Source of the DNA: Planctomycetota bacterium
Lineage (GTDB): Bacteria; Planctomycetota; Phycisphaerae; Sedimentisphaerales; Anaerobacaceae
DNA: 56,707 nt
Assembly: GCA_019456195.1 (NCBI GenBank)
Contig: VRUK01000024.1
Location: 1 to 56,707, forward strand
Direction of reading: 5' to 3'
Shown here: piece after piece, positions 16,113 to 24,470 of the stretch
How the letters are laid out: every line of letters begins with the position of its first letter
Numbering within the stretch: position 1 is the first letter of the stretch
Made by a program: the position numbers and the translations under genes
Notes under the pieces: generated by a model
Told to the model about the DNA's origin: nothing
The model's database searches: none
What the model saw: the letters and a program-made list of their open reading frames with translations, nothing else

Positions 16113-16853
16113 TTACTTGGTTGCTAACATTCTATAGTATTTTTGACCTTCGGCAATTTGCTTAACGCCGGCAAATTTATCTTGAAGGATGGCCTTGTCT
16201 TCGGTTGTTTTACGCAGGTCCAGTATGAGTGTTCCGTCATCATTCAGCAATTCATAAACGTCATCCAGATATTGTGACAGCGGATAGTGAAAACCCCAGG
16301 AGATAAGTGAAATAACCATGTCAAAAGAACAGTCGATCGAGATTTGGTTATTTGACGGGACTTCGATAAGATGTATTTTTGATTCGTCGATTCCATTTAA
16401 TGCCAAGAAGCTCTTTGCCATGATTAATGAGTTGTAAAAAGCGCTTTTTTCCTTATAGCCATAAAAGACTTTCTGGTTGATTTCGGTTTTATCAAAAAGA
16501 AAATAATCAATGTTCGTATCGGATTGGTAATGTTGGGACAAAAAGATGTCGATGCCGGCCATGCCACAGCCGATGTCGAGTATGTTTTCACAGGTTTGAG
16601 GGAGATAATCCCTGATGGTTTCATATTCAATCGACATATCTTCGCTGTAAAGCCGTTTAATGGCATCACGGCGAAAATATGCTTCTGCGTTGACAGAAGT
16701 GTTATATAAGAAAATCGGGCTTATTTTTTTTAACTTACGATAGAACCAGTTGCGTGGGAATTTTAGATAGCTTGTTCGTTGAAAGAGAATATATTTTATA
16801 GCCTCATCAGGTATGTTAAGTATTGTCTTCATCTTTTTGTTAATCGTAACCAT
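16113..16853 (-). CDS. SAM-dependent methyltransferase (class I)
   Basis: The Rossmann SAM site motif I is ILDIGCGMAGIDIFLS (about residue 92), with motif II acidic FLFDKTE and motif IV FDMVISLISWGFHYP, then LNDDGTLILDLRK. The substrate is not apparent; the N-terminal roughly 80 residues (FPRNWFYRKLKK) are basic and may bind substrate or membrane. The start is uncertain: ATG at 16853 or 16832, neither with a clear ribosome site. It faces the hydroxylase gene tail to tail and is otherwise alone. Confidence 0.78.
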   Translation of the reverse strand: MVTINKKMKTILNIPDEAIKYILFQRTSYLKFPRNWFYRKLKKISPIFLYNTSVNAEAYFRRDAIKRLYSEDMSIEYETIRDYLPQTCENILDIGCGMAGIDIFLSQHYQSDTNIDYFLFDKTEINQKVFYGYKEKSAFYNSLIMAKSFLALNGIDESKIHLIEVPSNNQISIDCSFDMVISLISWGFHYPLSQYLDDVYELLNDDGTLILDLRKTTEDKAILQDKFAGVKQIAEGQKYYRMLATK

Positions 16854-16961
16854 AAATTGTCAACCAAAGGTATGCAAGAGTATAAAGTGAAATTTCACCA
16901 CAGCATTTTAATCATTGCCTGTCATAATTCAACTGAAAGTTCCGGCTTCTCGCAGAACACC

Positions 16962-17007
16962 CATCAGCTTTCAATTTAAAGCGCCTCAGAGGCCGTTTAA
17001 ACGACGA
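16962..17007. repeat. Dispersed spacer repeat, copy 2 of 3
   Basis: CTTTCAATTTAAAGCGCCTC, then AGAGGCCGTTTAAACGACGA. It continues into GACGAGTTCGTC, a perfect 5-bp hairpin, and is flanked by CCTCA...TGAGG. Non-coding spacer between the methyltransferase gene and the mini transcription unit. Confidence 0.45.
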
Positions 17008-17084
17008 GTTCGTCTTGAGGGGATTCATAACAGTGTAACAGTCATAGGGTTTTCCCCTATAGACAAATCAGGTCTGGCCCTGAT

Positions 17085-17179
17085 TTACATAAAATACCGG
17101 TTGGTTAATATAATATAAGACATATAACTTTCTGTTAAGCCCTTGCTTCCTGGAGGCGTCTATGAGCAAGGGCTTTTTT
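17085..17179 (+). ncRNA. Promoter-terminator mini-unit, candidate small RNA of about 55 nt
   Basis: TTACAT (17085-17090), an 18-bp spacer and TATAAT (17109-17114) form a sigma-70-like promoter. From 17137 the stem AAGCCCTTGCT / AGCAAGGGCTT (11 bp) ends in a T run at 17179, a strong intrinsic terminator. No gene lies between. The 17-nt loop holds GGAGG and an ATG 7 nt later (reading MSKGFFIGHS), so the loop presents a ribosome site or a CsrA-type GGA. The promoter strength and the RNA itself are inferred. Confidence 0.5.
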
Positions 17180-17258
17180 ATTGGTCATTCTTAAGCCCGG
17201 TGTGCGGGGGACGAGGGCGGGGAAAAGGGCAAAAAACCATTCTCTCCTGACTTTTTAC

Positions 17259-17563
17259 TTGACTTGCATGTCTTAAAAGCATATAATGATATCGTGGAGT
17301 ATTGTTAAAGACGGGAAGCGTTGAGGAAGGGTGATTTTGTTTTCCAAAACACTTTCTTATTTCTATATTTGCGCCCGGAGAGAAGGTCAAGGGGGGGCTT
17401 AGCGAGGCAGTTTATCGGTGCGATTGAACCGGTAAGTAAATTATGGGAATAGACACAGGTTCATTCATAAATAATACAGTTATATTTACTGATTTCGGGA
17501 CGTTAAAAAAATTCGTTTGAGCTGTTTTAAGTAGCTTCTGAAAAATCAAACAGGAGCGGAAAG
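17259..17563 (+). promoter_or_regulatory. Consensus sigma-70 promoter and structured 270-nt leader
   Basis: TTGACT (17259-17264), a 17-bp spacer and TATAAT (17282-17287) are near-perfect. Transcription would start near 17294, leaving about 270 nt before the HTH-membrane gene. The leader folds: GAAGGGTGATTTTG with CAAAACACTTTC around a short loop (about 17325-17353), and TTTATCGGT with ACCGGTAAGTAAA (about 17412-17440), plus a run of seven G. It matches no RNA family I know (not SRP, RNase P or tmRNA). Confidence 0.55.
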
Positions 17564-17884
17564 ATGGTTAAAATGATAGACCCACACACACCACTAACTC
17601 AGTTGGAGCTTGATATTGTCTATATGAGATACTTCGAGGGCCTGCCCAGTTCGGAGATAGCCGAACAGCTTGGCATTGAGCTTGAAAAGGTTAAATACAA
17701 GATGAAGAAGCCCAACGTATCAAGGTATATCCGCAGGGTAGTTCTGCCTCAGATACAAAAGCGGCCGAGTGTGAAACTCAACACGCTGAATATCAAATCC
17801 ACAACAGGCGCCAAGTTATATTATTTCGCAGGCTTCTCCCTGTTCGTATTTTTAGCCGTAGTGTGTATGAAATTGTTTCTGTGA
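17564..17884 (+). CDS. Sigma-region-4-like HTH protein with C-terminal membrane anchor
   Basis: Residues 10-50, LTQLELDIVYMRYFEG...SSEIAEQLGIELEKVKYKMKKP, form a helix-turn-helix of the sigma-70 region 4/LuxR type. A basic linker follows, and the last 20 residues, YYFAGFSLFVFLAVVCMKLFL, make one membrane helix. No sigma region 2 is present, so it is not a sigma factor. It looks like a membrane-tethered DNA-binding protein of 106 residues. AGGAGC lies before the ATG. It is solitary, with the long structured leader upstream. No function assigned. Confidence 0.7.
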   Translation: MVKMIDPHTPLTQLELDIVYMRYFEGLPSSEIAEQLGIELEKVKYKMKKPNVSRYIRRVVLPQIQKRPSVKLNTLNIKSTTGAKLYYFAGFSLFVFLAVVCMKLFL

Positions 17885-17894
17885 ACAACTGCCT

Positions 17895-17942
17895 CATCTT
17901 TCAAACTTTTCGAACCGCCTCAGGGGGCCATTTAAACGAAGA
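17895..17942. repeat. Dispersed spacer repeat, copy 3 of 3
   Basis: CATCTTTCAAACTTTTCGAA, then CCGCCTCAGGGGGCCATTTAAACGAAGA. The most diverged of the three copies; it lies just after the stop of the HTH-membrane gene and before the convergent kinase gene. Confidence 0.35.
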
Positions 17943-17992
17943 ACTCATCTTTAAGAAGTATTTTGATTTTACCAGGGGAAGTTACCCGAGAA

Positions 17993-19072
17993 TTACCGTT
18001 TTACGCGGGCATTTCCCTGCCAGATGCTCCATATCTGATCTTCGTCAGCAGGCTGGGCGTAGTCGGTCAATAACGTAGTGACCAATGCTCCGGTGGCCCA
18101 TCCGAACTGTACCCACTTTTGGGGTTCCCAGCCGGCAAGAATGGCATAGAGCATACCTCCGACAAAGCCATCGCCGCCTCCGATGCGGTCAAGCACTGTA
18201 ATCTGACGCGGCTCGACTACATGCCAGTTGTCGCCTTCGGACATGATCGCACCCCAGAGGTGAGAGTTTGCACTGACGACCTGTCGGAGTGTTGTGGCAA
18301 AGACCGAGGCGTTGGGGTATGCCTTTTTGACGTTATTAATCATGACCTTGAAGCTGTCGATTTTGTCCGCGAGGCTCTCGCCGCCCGCCTGCGGGCCTTC
18401 GATATCCAGACAGAGTTGGAAGTCCTCTTCGTTGCCAACGAGTATGTCGGCAATTCCGGCGATTTGGGAAAAGATGTCGTGCAGCTCTGCCTCGCGGCCC
18501 TTCCAGAATGAGGCACGATGGTTGAGGTCGAATGATATCCGAGTGCCGTGCTTTTTTGCGGACTTTGCCACTTCAAGGCAGAATTTACCTGTCTCGGGGG
18601 AAAGAGCCCCGATTAGACCTGATAAGTGAACGATTTGTACACCTTCGGTGCCGAATATCCTATCCAGGTCAAAATCTTTGACGTTCAGGGTCCGCCCTAC
18701 TTCGCCTGCACGGTCATTATGAACGCGCGGCCCGCGTGAACCGGAGCCACTATCGGCTATATTGAACTGGTGTCGATAGCCCCATGGTCCGCCCTGCTCG
18801 ACCTCTTTGGCCTCATAGTCAATGTGGCGGCCGGCAAGGTCGTCCTTTATGAACCGGGCGATGGGACTGCCCTTGACAAAGGTCGTCAGTACCTTTACCG
18901 GCAAGCCCAAATAGCTGGATACACTGGCTACATTTGATTCGGCACTGGTGGCCTGCAGGTTGAACGTTTTACTGGAATGAACAGGCTGGCCGGAGACCGG
19001 CGTTAAGCGGCCGCCCATACTCGTGGGGACGACCATGGACCAGGTATAGTCCTTGCGAAATTCGATAGTCAT
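17993..19072 (-). CDS. kdgK: PfkB-family sugar kinase, probable 2-dehydro-3-deoxygluconokinase
   Basis: Ribokinase fold with NLQATSAESNVASVSSYLGLPVKVLT near the N-terminus, SFDLNHRASFW, ILVGNEEDF and the C-terminal catalytic/anion-hole motif DRIGGGDGFVGG. KDG kinases typically have GGGDGF there and FDLNxR in the middle, which both fit. It would phosphorylate KDG to KDPG with ATP, the step after mannonate dehydratase. 359 residues is normal. AAGGA lies upstream of the ATG at 19072. It is on the opposite strand to the UxuB-type gene but in the same sugar-acid region. A related aldonate or ribose kinase is possible. Confidence 0.8.
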   Translation of the reverse strand: MTIEFRKDYTWSMVVPTSMGGRLTPVSGQPVHSSKTFNLQATSAESNVASVSSYLGLPVKVLTTFVKGSPIARFIKDDLAGRHIDYEAKEVEQGGPWGYRHQFNIADSGSGSRGPRVHNDRAGEVGRTLNVKDFDLDRIFGTEGVQIVHLSGLIGALSPETGKFCLEVAKSAKKHGTRISFDLNHRASFWKGREAELHDIFSQIAGIADILVGNEEDFQLCLDIEGPQAGGESLADKIDSFKVMINNVKKAYPNASVFATTLRQVVSANSHLWGAIMSEGDNWHVVEPRQITVLDRIGGGDGFVGGMLYAILAGWEPQKWVQFGWATGALVTTLLTDYAQPADEDQIWSIWQGNARVKR

Positions 19073-19227
19073 AGGAAATATCCTTTCATCAACAATGCTA
19101 CTAACGTGTTACATATCCAAGGATGAAATCATCGCAATTAAATCGGCCTGTGTCAAGAAGTGTCTTACAAAGAAAAGGGGGCAGATGCCATTCTCTTATC
19201 CAAAAACGCAATTAGAGCCGGCTTCGT

Positions 19228-19569
19228 TTAGTCGAACCATTCATCTTCGGGATCGAAGGCGGGTATTGAGACGTTTACGATTCGCATCTTTCCTATGGCG
19301 CGGTGTCGGCAGCCGGGCTTGATAAATATGGCGGTGAAGGGCTTTACGGGAATTATTTCGCCATCCAGCTCCATTTGGCCGGTGCCTTCGAGAATAAAGT
19401 AAACCTCGGTTAGCTCTTTATGATAATGCACCTGCGAGTCGGCTTCAATATTGACTATGTGCATCGTAGCAGTGGGATTGTCCGGGCTTACGAAGGCCCG
19501 CCGTGAAAAGCCGCATGGACACTTTACAGCATCAATCTTGTCAAAATTTGCAATCATATAATTTGCCAT
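19228..19569 (-). CDS. Cupin-domain protein
   Basis: A single double-stranded beta-helix: HIVNIEADSQVHYHKELTEVYFILEGTG is cupin motif 1 (H, H, E) and PGCRHRA is motif 2 with the last His. 113 residues without fusion partner. A ferrous or zinc site is likely. The location between kdgK and the divergent uronate genes suggests a sugar-acid role, such as KdgF-like ring opening or a sensor, but the sequence alone does not settle this. The 204-bp divergent spacer 19570-19773 should hold both promoters. Confidence 0.8.
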   Translation of the reverse strand: MANYMIANFDKIDAVKCPCGFSRRAFVSPDNPTATMHIVNIEADSQVHYHKELTEVYFILEGTGQMELDGEIIPVKPFTAIFIKPGCRHRAIGKMRIVNVSIPAFDPEDEWFD

Positions 19570-19773
19570 AATTCACTCCCAAAAACAGCATCGAATCGAC
19601 CTTGCCGGAGCCTAAGACTAAAAACTATTGAAATCGTAATCAGCCTCGTGTATATTCTGGCGAAGACAGGCGATTTAATCAAATTATTATTAGCGTGTAG
19701 GACAAATTAAATGAATAGATGAGTGAATGAATATGGCTGCTTACAGAAAAACAACTTTGAGAAAGGATAAAAG

Positions 19774-20592
19774 ATGGAAGAACTGTTTGATATTAAAGGC
19801 AAAGTAATCGTAATTACCGGAGGCGGCGGCGTTCTGTGCGGAACGATGGCCAGGGCACTCGGTGAGGCCGGAGCAAAAATCGCTGTTCTGGATTTAATCG
19901 AAAAGGCAGCAGAAAAGATCGCCGATGAAATCAAAACCAAAGGTGGACAGGCTGTCGGGATTAAATGTGACGTATTGGATAAAAAAAGTATCGAACGTGC
20001 TCATAAGGAAGTTACCGCTGAGCTTGGTAAAATCGACATATTGATAAACGGGGCGGGCGGGAACAAAAAAGAAGCAACTACTTCGCCGGACCTTTCTTTT
20101 TTCGATCTGCCAAGTGACGCTGTTCGTTTTGTTTTCGACCTGAACTTCCTTGGGACTTTACTGCCAAGCCAGGTTTTCGGCAAAGAGATGGCTGAAAACG
20201 GCTCGGGTATAATACTGAATATTTCAAGCATGTGTGCTTTTAGCCCATTGACCAAAGTCCCGGCATACTCAGCGGCCAAAGCAGCAGTGAGCAACTTTAC
20301 ACAATGGCTGGCCGTACATGTTTGCCAGAATTATTCCAAAGAAATTCGCGTCAACGCTATTGCGCCGGGATTTTTTCTGACCGAACAAAACCGATTCCTG
20401 TTGACCGACGAAAAAACCGGCGAACTGACGACCCGCGGCAGCACAATAATCTACCATACACCTATGGGCAGATTCGGTGAGCCGGAAGAGCTGATTGGTA
20501 CGGTTATGTGGCTGTTAAGCGATGCGGCGAAATTCGTTACCGGAATTGTCGTGCCTATTGACGGCGGATTCTCGGCTTTCAGCGGAGTCTGA
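19774..20592 (+). CDS. uxuB: SDR-type D-mannonate oxidoreductase (fructuronate reductase)
   Basis: Reduces D-fructuronate to D-mannonate with NAD(P)H. Classical SDR: VIVITGGGGVLCG (cofactor), NGAGG, catalytic Ser in ISSMCAFSP and YSAAK. The C-terminal segment FFLTEQNRFLLTDEKTGELT followed by HTPMGRFGEPEEL is the signature of the short-chain UxuB/YjmF type rather than the long PSLDR type. 272 residues. AAAGGA lies before the ATG. First gene of a plus-strand series; it supplies the step after UxaC, which is encoded about 9 kb away. Confidence 0.85.
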   Translation: MEELFDIKGKVIVITGGGGVLCGTMARALGEAGAKIAVLDLIEKAAEKIADEIKTKGGQAVGIKCDVLDKKSIERAHKEVTAELGKIDILINGAGGNKKEATTSPDLSFFDLPSDAVRFVFDLNFLGTLLPSQVFGKEMAENGSGIILNISSMCAFSPLTKVPAYSAAKAAVSNFTQWLAVHVCQNYSKEIRVNAIAPGFFLTEQNRFLLTDEKTGELTTRGSTIIYHTPMGRFGEPEELIGTVMWLLSDAAKFVTGIVVPIDGGFSAFSGV

Positions 20593-20641
20593 GGAATTGA
20601 TTAGTGATTATTGATGAATGATTATTTATCAGGAGAAAGAA

Positions 20642-21553
20642 ATGGTTGATGTTGACCTGGCACAACCATTAAAAGACTTCAAGCCAAAACATAAGTTTTT
20701 CGTCGGGATTGATTCGGACGGCTGTGCATTCGATACGATGGGAATTAAACAGCGGGAATGTTTTTGTCCGTGGCTGATTGCCTATTTTGGCCTTCAGCCG
20801 GTGGCTCAGGGGGCGCGTGAATGCAAGGATTTCGCGGATTTGTTTTCCAAGACGCGCGGCGCCAACCGGCACACAACAACCAAACGTATCATATCGGAAT
20901 TGCTGCCCAATCATCCCATGACCAGAGCCAGGAATTTTACGGTTCCACAGTTTCCGCACTATTTCGCATGGGTTGACGACCCAAATAGTCTGCTGAGTAA
21001 CGACGGTTTAAAGCAGGCCATTGATAAAGCTACCGATTCAGAGGTCAAAGAGGAACTGGAACTTGCGCTAGCCTGGAGCGAACGAGTCAACTGGGCCATC
21101 GAAGAAACAGTAAAGGACATGCCGCCATTTCCGTTTGTGCGTGAGAGCCTTGAGAAAATCAAGCGAGTTGCGGACGCTATCGTCGTATCCGGAACGCCGC
21201 GTGAGGCGCTTGGGCGTGAGTGGGAAGAACACGACATTGCCAAATACGTGAAAATTATCGCAGGCCAGGAAATGGGGAAAAAGACCCAGCACCTTGTCTA
21301 TGCCACAAAAGGAAAGTACGAAAAGGACCATGTCCTGATGATTGGCGATGCACCCGGTGACATGAAGGCGGCAAAGGCAAACGATGCCCTGTTTTATCCG
21401 ATCAATCCGGGCGATGAGATAGAATCGTGGAAGCGGTTTCATAACGAGGCGTTTGACAAATTTTTGAACGGCGAATATACCGGCGAATATGAAGAAAAAG
21501 TAATTGCAGAATTCGATACGTATCTGCCTGAACTGCCCCCGTGGGAAAGGTAA
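20642..21553 (+). CDS. HAD-superfamily hydrolase
   Basis: Motif I FVGIDSDGCAFDT (nucleophile D24 and acid D26), motif II AIVVSGTP, motif III lysine region near KKTQH, and motif IV MIGDAPGDMKAA. The large cap between motifs I and II (about residues 35-165) is Trp- and Phe-rich. At 303 residues it is longer than common phosphatases. I start at 20642, with AGGAGA upstream, dropping an 8-codon extension. It lies 49 nt after the reductase gene and before the dehydrogenase gene, so it probably acts on a sugar phosphate of this pathway; the substrate is unknown. Confidence 0.82.
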   Translation: MVDVDLAQPLKDFKPKHKFFVGIDSDGCAFDTMGIKQRECFCPWLIAYFGLQPVAQGARECKDFADLFSKTRGANRHTTTKRIISELLPNHPMTRARNFTVPQFPHYFAWVDDPNSLLSNDGLKQAIDKATDSEVKEELELALAWSERVNWAIEETVKDMPPFPFVRESLEKIKRVADAIVVSGTPREALGREWEEHDIAKYVKIIAGQEMGKKTQHLVYATKGKYEKDHVLMIGDAPGDMKAAKANDALFYPINPGDEIESWKRFHNEAFDKFLNGEYTGEYEEKVIAEFDTYLPELPPWER

Positions 21554-21620
21554 GAATGGTCAGTAGTGGTCAGGAGACGGATTGCTGCCGCCCTGCGTTA
21601 TTTTATAAGGAGTGATTAAA

Positions 21621-22706
21621 GTGAAAGCTCTCGTTTTGAGGTCACCTGAGCAGCTTGAAATAATGGACGTACCGAGGCCGGAGCTTTCGGCGGGACAGGT
21701 ACTCATCAAAGTCTCTAAATGTGGTATATGCGGCAGTGACGTTCGTTACTTCCACGGCGAGAATCCCTGGGCCAAGCAGACTCTCGGCCGTCATGTCGAT
21801 AATCCGCCGAATATTATCCTCGGCCACGAACTTACAGGTGTTGTCCACGAGGTCTTTGATAAATCCGACGCCCATCTGCTCGATAAGCGTGTCGGTATTA
21901 ATACCTTTATTACCTGCGGGCGGTGCGGCTTCTGCCGAAACGGACAAGAAAATCTTTGCGAGAACACAAAGCATCTCGGTCATGGACAAGGGTGGGGCAG
22001 AATGGATTTTTATCCCGGCGGCATGGCGGAGTTTTGCCCTGCTTTCGCGAGTCAGCTCTATGAACTGCCTGAAAACGTTACAGATGAGCAAGCTACTTTC
22101 TTCGACCCTCTGATAGCTGCTATTCACGCCGTTGATGTAGGCGGGCCAAAACCGCTGGACAAAGTTGCCATTCTCGGCGCCGGTCCCATCGGTCTGCTGA
22201 TATCACAGTTTGCCAAGATTTACGGAGCGAGCCATACCTTTATTACTGACATTGCCGCGGAGAATATTGCTATCGCGGAAAAAGTGGGTGTCGATTATCC
22301 TTTGAATCTCAGCAACGGCTCGAAGTGTTTATACGAGCTTGTTATGGAAAAAACGAATTCGCTGGGCGTTAATGTTGCGTTTAACACGGTCGGTACATCG
22401 GCAAGTATTCTCGAATCACTGAAAATCCTTAAAAAAGGGGGGACGCTGGTTCTAATGGCCGCGAAGGAAGATGAGCTTAATATTCCATCGCTGCTGCTCA
22501 GTGGAGAACGGACGATAAGGACATCCTCGAACGCCATGTACACCGATTTTCCACGAGTTATCGAATTAGTATCAGCCGGACAGGTGAAAGTGGAGCCGTT
22601 AATTACGCACCGATTTGATTTGTCCGATGCCCTGAAGGCCTTTGAGGCGGCGTGCAATAAGAGTAAAACCGGAGCGGTGAAGGTGATTATCAACTGCCAG
22701 TTATGA
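21621..22706 (+). CDS. Zinc-dependent medium-chain dehydrogenase (sorbitol/threonine dehydrogenase-like)
   Basis: The catalytic zinc site is CGICGSDVRYFHGE with GHELTG; the structural zinc lobe is CGRCGFCRNGQENLC; the NAD site is VAILGAGPIGLL. Length 361. GTG start at 21621 chosen because AAGGAG lies 8 nt upstream; an in-frame GTG at 21612 overlaps that ribosome site. It would oxidise a polyol or sugar acid with NAD(P). The TGA stop overlaps the ATG of the MBL gene (ATGA), so the two are translationally coupled. The exact substrate is unknown. Confidence 0.87.
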   Translation: MKALVLRSPEQLEIMDVPRPELSAGQVLIKVSKCGICGSDVRYFHGENPWAKQTLGRHVDNPPNIILGHELTGVVHEVFDKSDAHLLDKRVGINTFITCGRCGFCRNGQENLCENTKHLGHGQGWGRMDFYPGGMAEFCPAFASQLYELPENVTDEQATFFDPLIAAIHAVDVGGPKPLDKVAILGAGPIGLLISQFAKIYGASHTFITDIAAENIAIAEKVGVDYPLNLSNGSKCLYELVMEKTNSLGVNVAFNTVGTSASILESLKILKKGGTLVLMAAKEDELNIPSLLLSGERTIRTSSNAMYTDFPRVIELVSAGQVKVEPLITHRFDLSDALKAFEAACNKSKTGAVKVIINCQL

Positions 22707-23554
22707 ACGCATTAATCAGCGAAATCAATAAAACCCAGGTCGAGTCCGGCGGCCTTCAAATCTGGTGGACAGGGCAGGAGGGATTTGTTTTTAAGTCGCG
22801 CGGTCAAATTATCTATATCGATCCTTATCTGAGCAGCTATGCTGAAAGAATGACCAGAGGGAAACCCAACGAGCATATTCGTATCAAGCCGGCACCGATG
22901 AAACCTGATGACGTCAACAACGCCGATATCGTGCTCTGCAGTCATGACCACGCCGATCATATCGACCCTGAGGGTATCCCAATCATCGCCGCTGCGTCAC
23001 CTGGTGCTCATTTTGTCGTTCCGGAATGTGCCCGCGAGACAATGCTGGGTTTTGGAATCGATGACGAGCGAATTCATACGATGAAAGGCGACGATGAGCT
23101 TCGCCTTAAGGAAATACATATTCACGCCGTTCCGGCTAAACATGAAGAATTCGATAAACATCCCCAAAAAGGCTATCCTTATCTTAGCTATGTAATCAAT
23201 ATCGACGGTGTTTCGTTGTTCCACGCGGGAGATACCATTCCTTATAACGGGCAGGTTGAACGTCTTAAACAACACAGAATCGACCTGGCTTTTGTGCCCA
23301 TTAACGGCAGGGACGAACTCAGGCACAAACTTGATTTGGAAGGGAATTTTACCTGCGAGGAGGCAATCCGATTTGCTCTTGATATCAACGCCGGGCTGAC
23401 AATTCCGATGCATTATGATATGTTTGCTATCAATACCGCTGATATAAATGAATTTCGAAGGACAGCCGATAAGCAAAATCTTCGTTATCAGATAATGGAT
23501 CATGGCGGTTCTTTTGGTTTTCTCATGGAGATACAAGATGGAACTCAAAGGTAA
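22703..23554 (+). CDS. UlaG-like metallo-beta-lactamase-fold hydrolase
   Basis: A metallo-hydrolase with the HxHxDH motif (CSHDHADHIDP), a GDT metal ligand (LFHAGDTIPY) and a terminal MHYD. The N-terminal LQIWWTGQEGFVFKS...IYIDPYLS matches the L-ascorbate-6-phosphate lactonase (UlaG) branch, which fits a lactonase in a sugar-acid pathway. 283 residues, cytoplasmic. It is coupled by ATGA to the dehydrogenase upstream and overlaps the SDR gene downstream by 17 nt. A plausible job is opening the lactone made by one of the neighbouring dehydrogenases (inference). Confidence 0.85.
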   Translation: MNALISEINKTQVESGGLQIWWTGQEGFVFKSRGQIIYIDPYLSSYAERMTRGKPNEHIRIKPAPMKPDDVNNADIVLCSHDHADHIDPEGIPIIAAASPGAHFVVPECARETMLGFGIDDERIHTMKGDDELRLKEIHIHAVPAKHEEFDKHPQKGYPYLSYVINIDGVSLFHAGDTIPYNGQVERLKQHRIDLAFVPINGRDELRHKLDLEGNFTCEEAIRFALDINAGLTIPMHYDMFAINTADINEFRRTADKQNLRYQIMDHGGSFGFLMEIQDGTQR

Positions 23555-24302
23555 AATTGCGCTGGTTACAGGTTCCAGCCGGGGCATCGGTAAGGCCATC
23601 GCCGGTGAGCTGGCCAGTGAGGGATGTACATTAATTGTTCACGGGTCACGAGAGACCGACGCTCTTTGCAGTTCTTTCGAAGAGGTCAAGAAAGTTAGCC
23701 CGGAGTCCATAATGACTACAGCGGAATTATCAAAGCCGGTGGACATTGACAAAATGTTTTCGCAAATAAAGGAAACTTTCGGCGGACTGGACATACTCGT
23801 CAACAACGCGGCCATACAGAATCCCAGCCCTGTTCTTGAACTTAAGCAAGAGGACTGGGACCGAGTGCTTTCAGTTAATCTCAAAGCTCCTTTTTTGTGT
23901 GCTCAACACGCAGGCAGATTGATGTGTGCTAAAAAAGCCGGTGGAAAGATTATTAATATCAGCTCTGTTCATGCCTACGACGCCAGGCGAAACTACGCCC
24001 ACTACAGCTCTGCAAAGGGGGCGCTGGAGACACTGACAAAGTCTCTGGCGCTGGAACTGGCAGAGTTTAATATTCAGGTTAATTCCATCGTGGCCGGAGC
24101 CATCGCAACCGAATTGACTCCAACGGACAGGCAGGATAAATTTCTGATTTCAATCCCGGCAGGCAGAATCGGAACAACCGAAGAAATAGCCCATCTGGTT
24201 ACTTTCCTAAGCTCTAACAAGTGCGACTACCTGACGGGGGCAAGTATTACCGTCGATGGCGGGTTGACACTTGGGTTCTGCGCAAGCCGTCCCGATTTAT
24301 GA
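23538..24302 (+). CDS. Short-chain dehydrogenase/reductase
   Basis: NAD(P)-dependent SDR with VTGSSRGIGKAIA, NNAA, catalytic Ser in INISSVHAYD and YSSAK, and the C-terminal FLSSNKCDYLTGASITVDGG. 254 residues is standard. I start at 23538 with GGAG 8 nt upstream; the longer frame from 23502 lies fully inside the preceding gene. It overlaps the MBL gene by 17 nt, so they share a transcript. Resembles gluconate-5-dehydrogenase or KduD-type enzymes; the substrate is not certain. Confidence 0.85.
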   Translation: MELKGKIALVTGSSRGIGKAIAGELASEGCTLIVHGSRETDALCSSFEEVKKVSPESIMTTAELSKPVDIDKMFSQIKETFGGLDILVNNAAIQNPSPVLELKQEDWDRVLSVNLKAPFLCAQHAGRLMCAKKAGGKIINISSVHAYDARRNYAHYSSAKGALETLTKSLALELAEFNIQVNSIVAGAIATELTPTDRQDKFLISIPAGRIGTTEEIAHLVTFLSSNKCDYLTGASITVDGGLTLGFCASRPDL

Positions 24303-24304
24303 AA

Positions 24305-24356
24305 AACCAAATATCAAAAATAGACAAACGGGCGAGAATTTGATGAATATTTGGTT
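24305..24356. repeat. Inverted repeat AACCAAATAT...ATATTTGGTT
   Basis: A perfect 10-bp inverted repeat with a 32-bp centre, extendable inward (ATCAAA/TTTGAT) with a bulge. It starts 3 nt after the SDR stop and lies 115 nt before the LarA-family gene. There is no T run, so it is not a classical terminator; it could be a regulator site or an mRNA-stabilising hairpin. Confidence 0.4.
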
Positions 24357-24470
24357 GAAATACCTTCCGGGAAAGACTTAAAACCATATTGGATATTGCA
24401 ATAAAGAGGCCAATATATATAATGGGGCAATTAAGCTTTTTCACTTTTTCGGTAATACACAGGATGAGAA

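Noticed and set aside
17293..17480. SRP RNA, RNase P RNA or tmRNA
   Set aside because: None of the conserved cores of these RNAs is present; only stems and a G run are seen.
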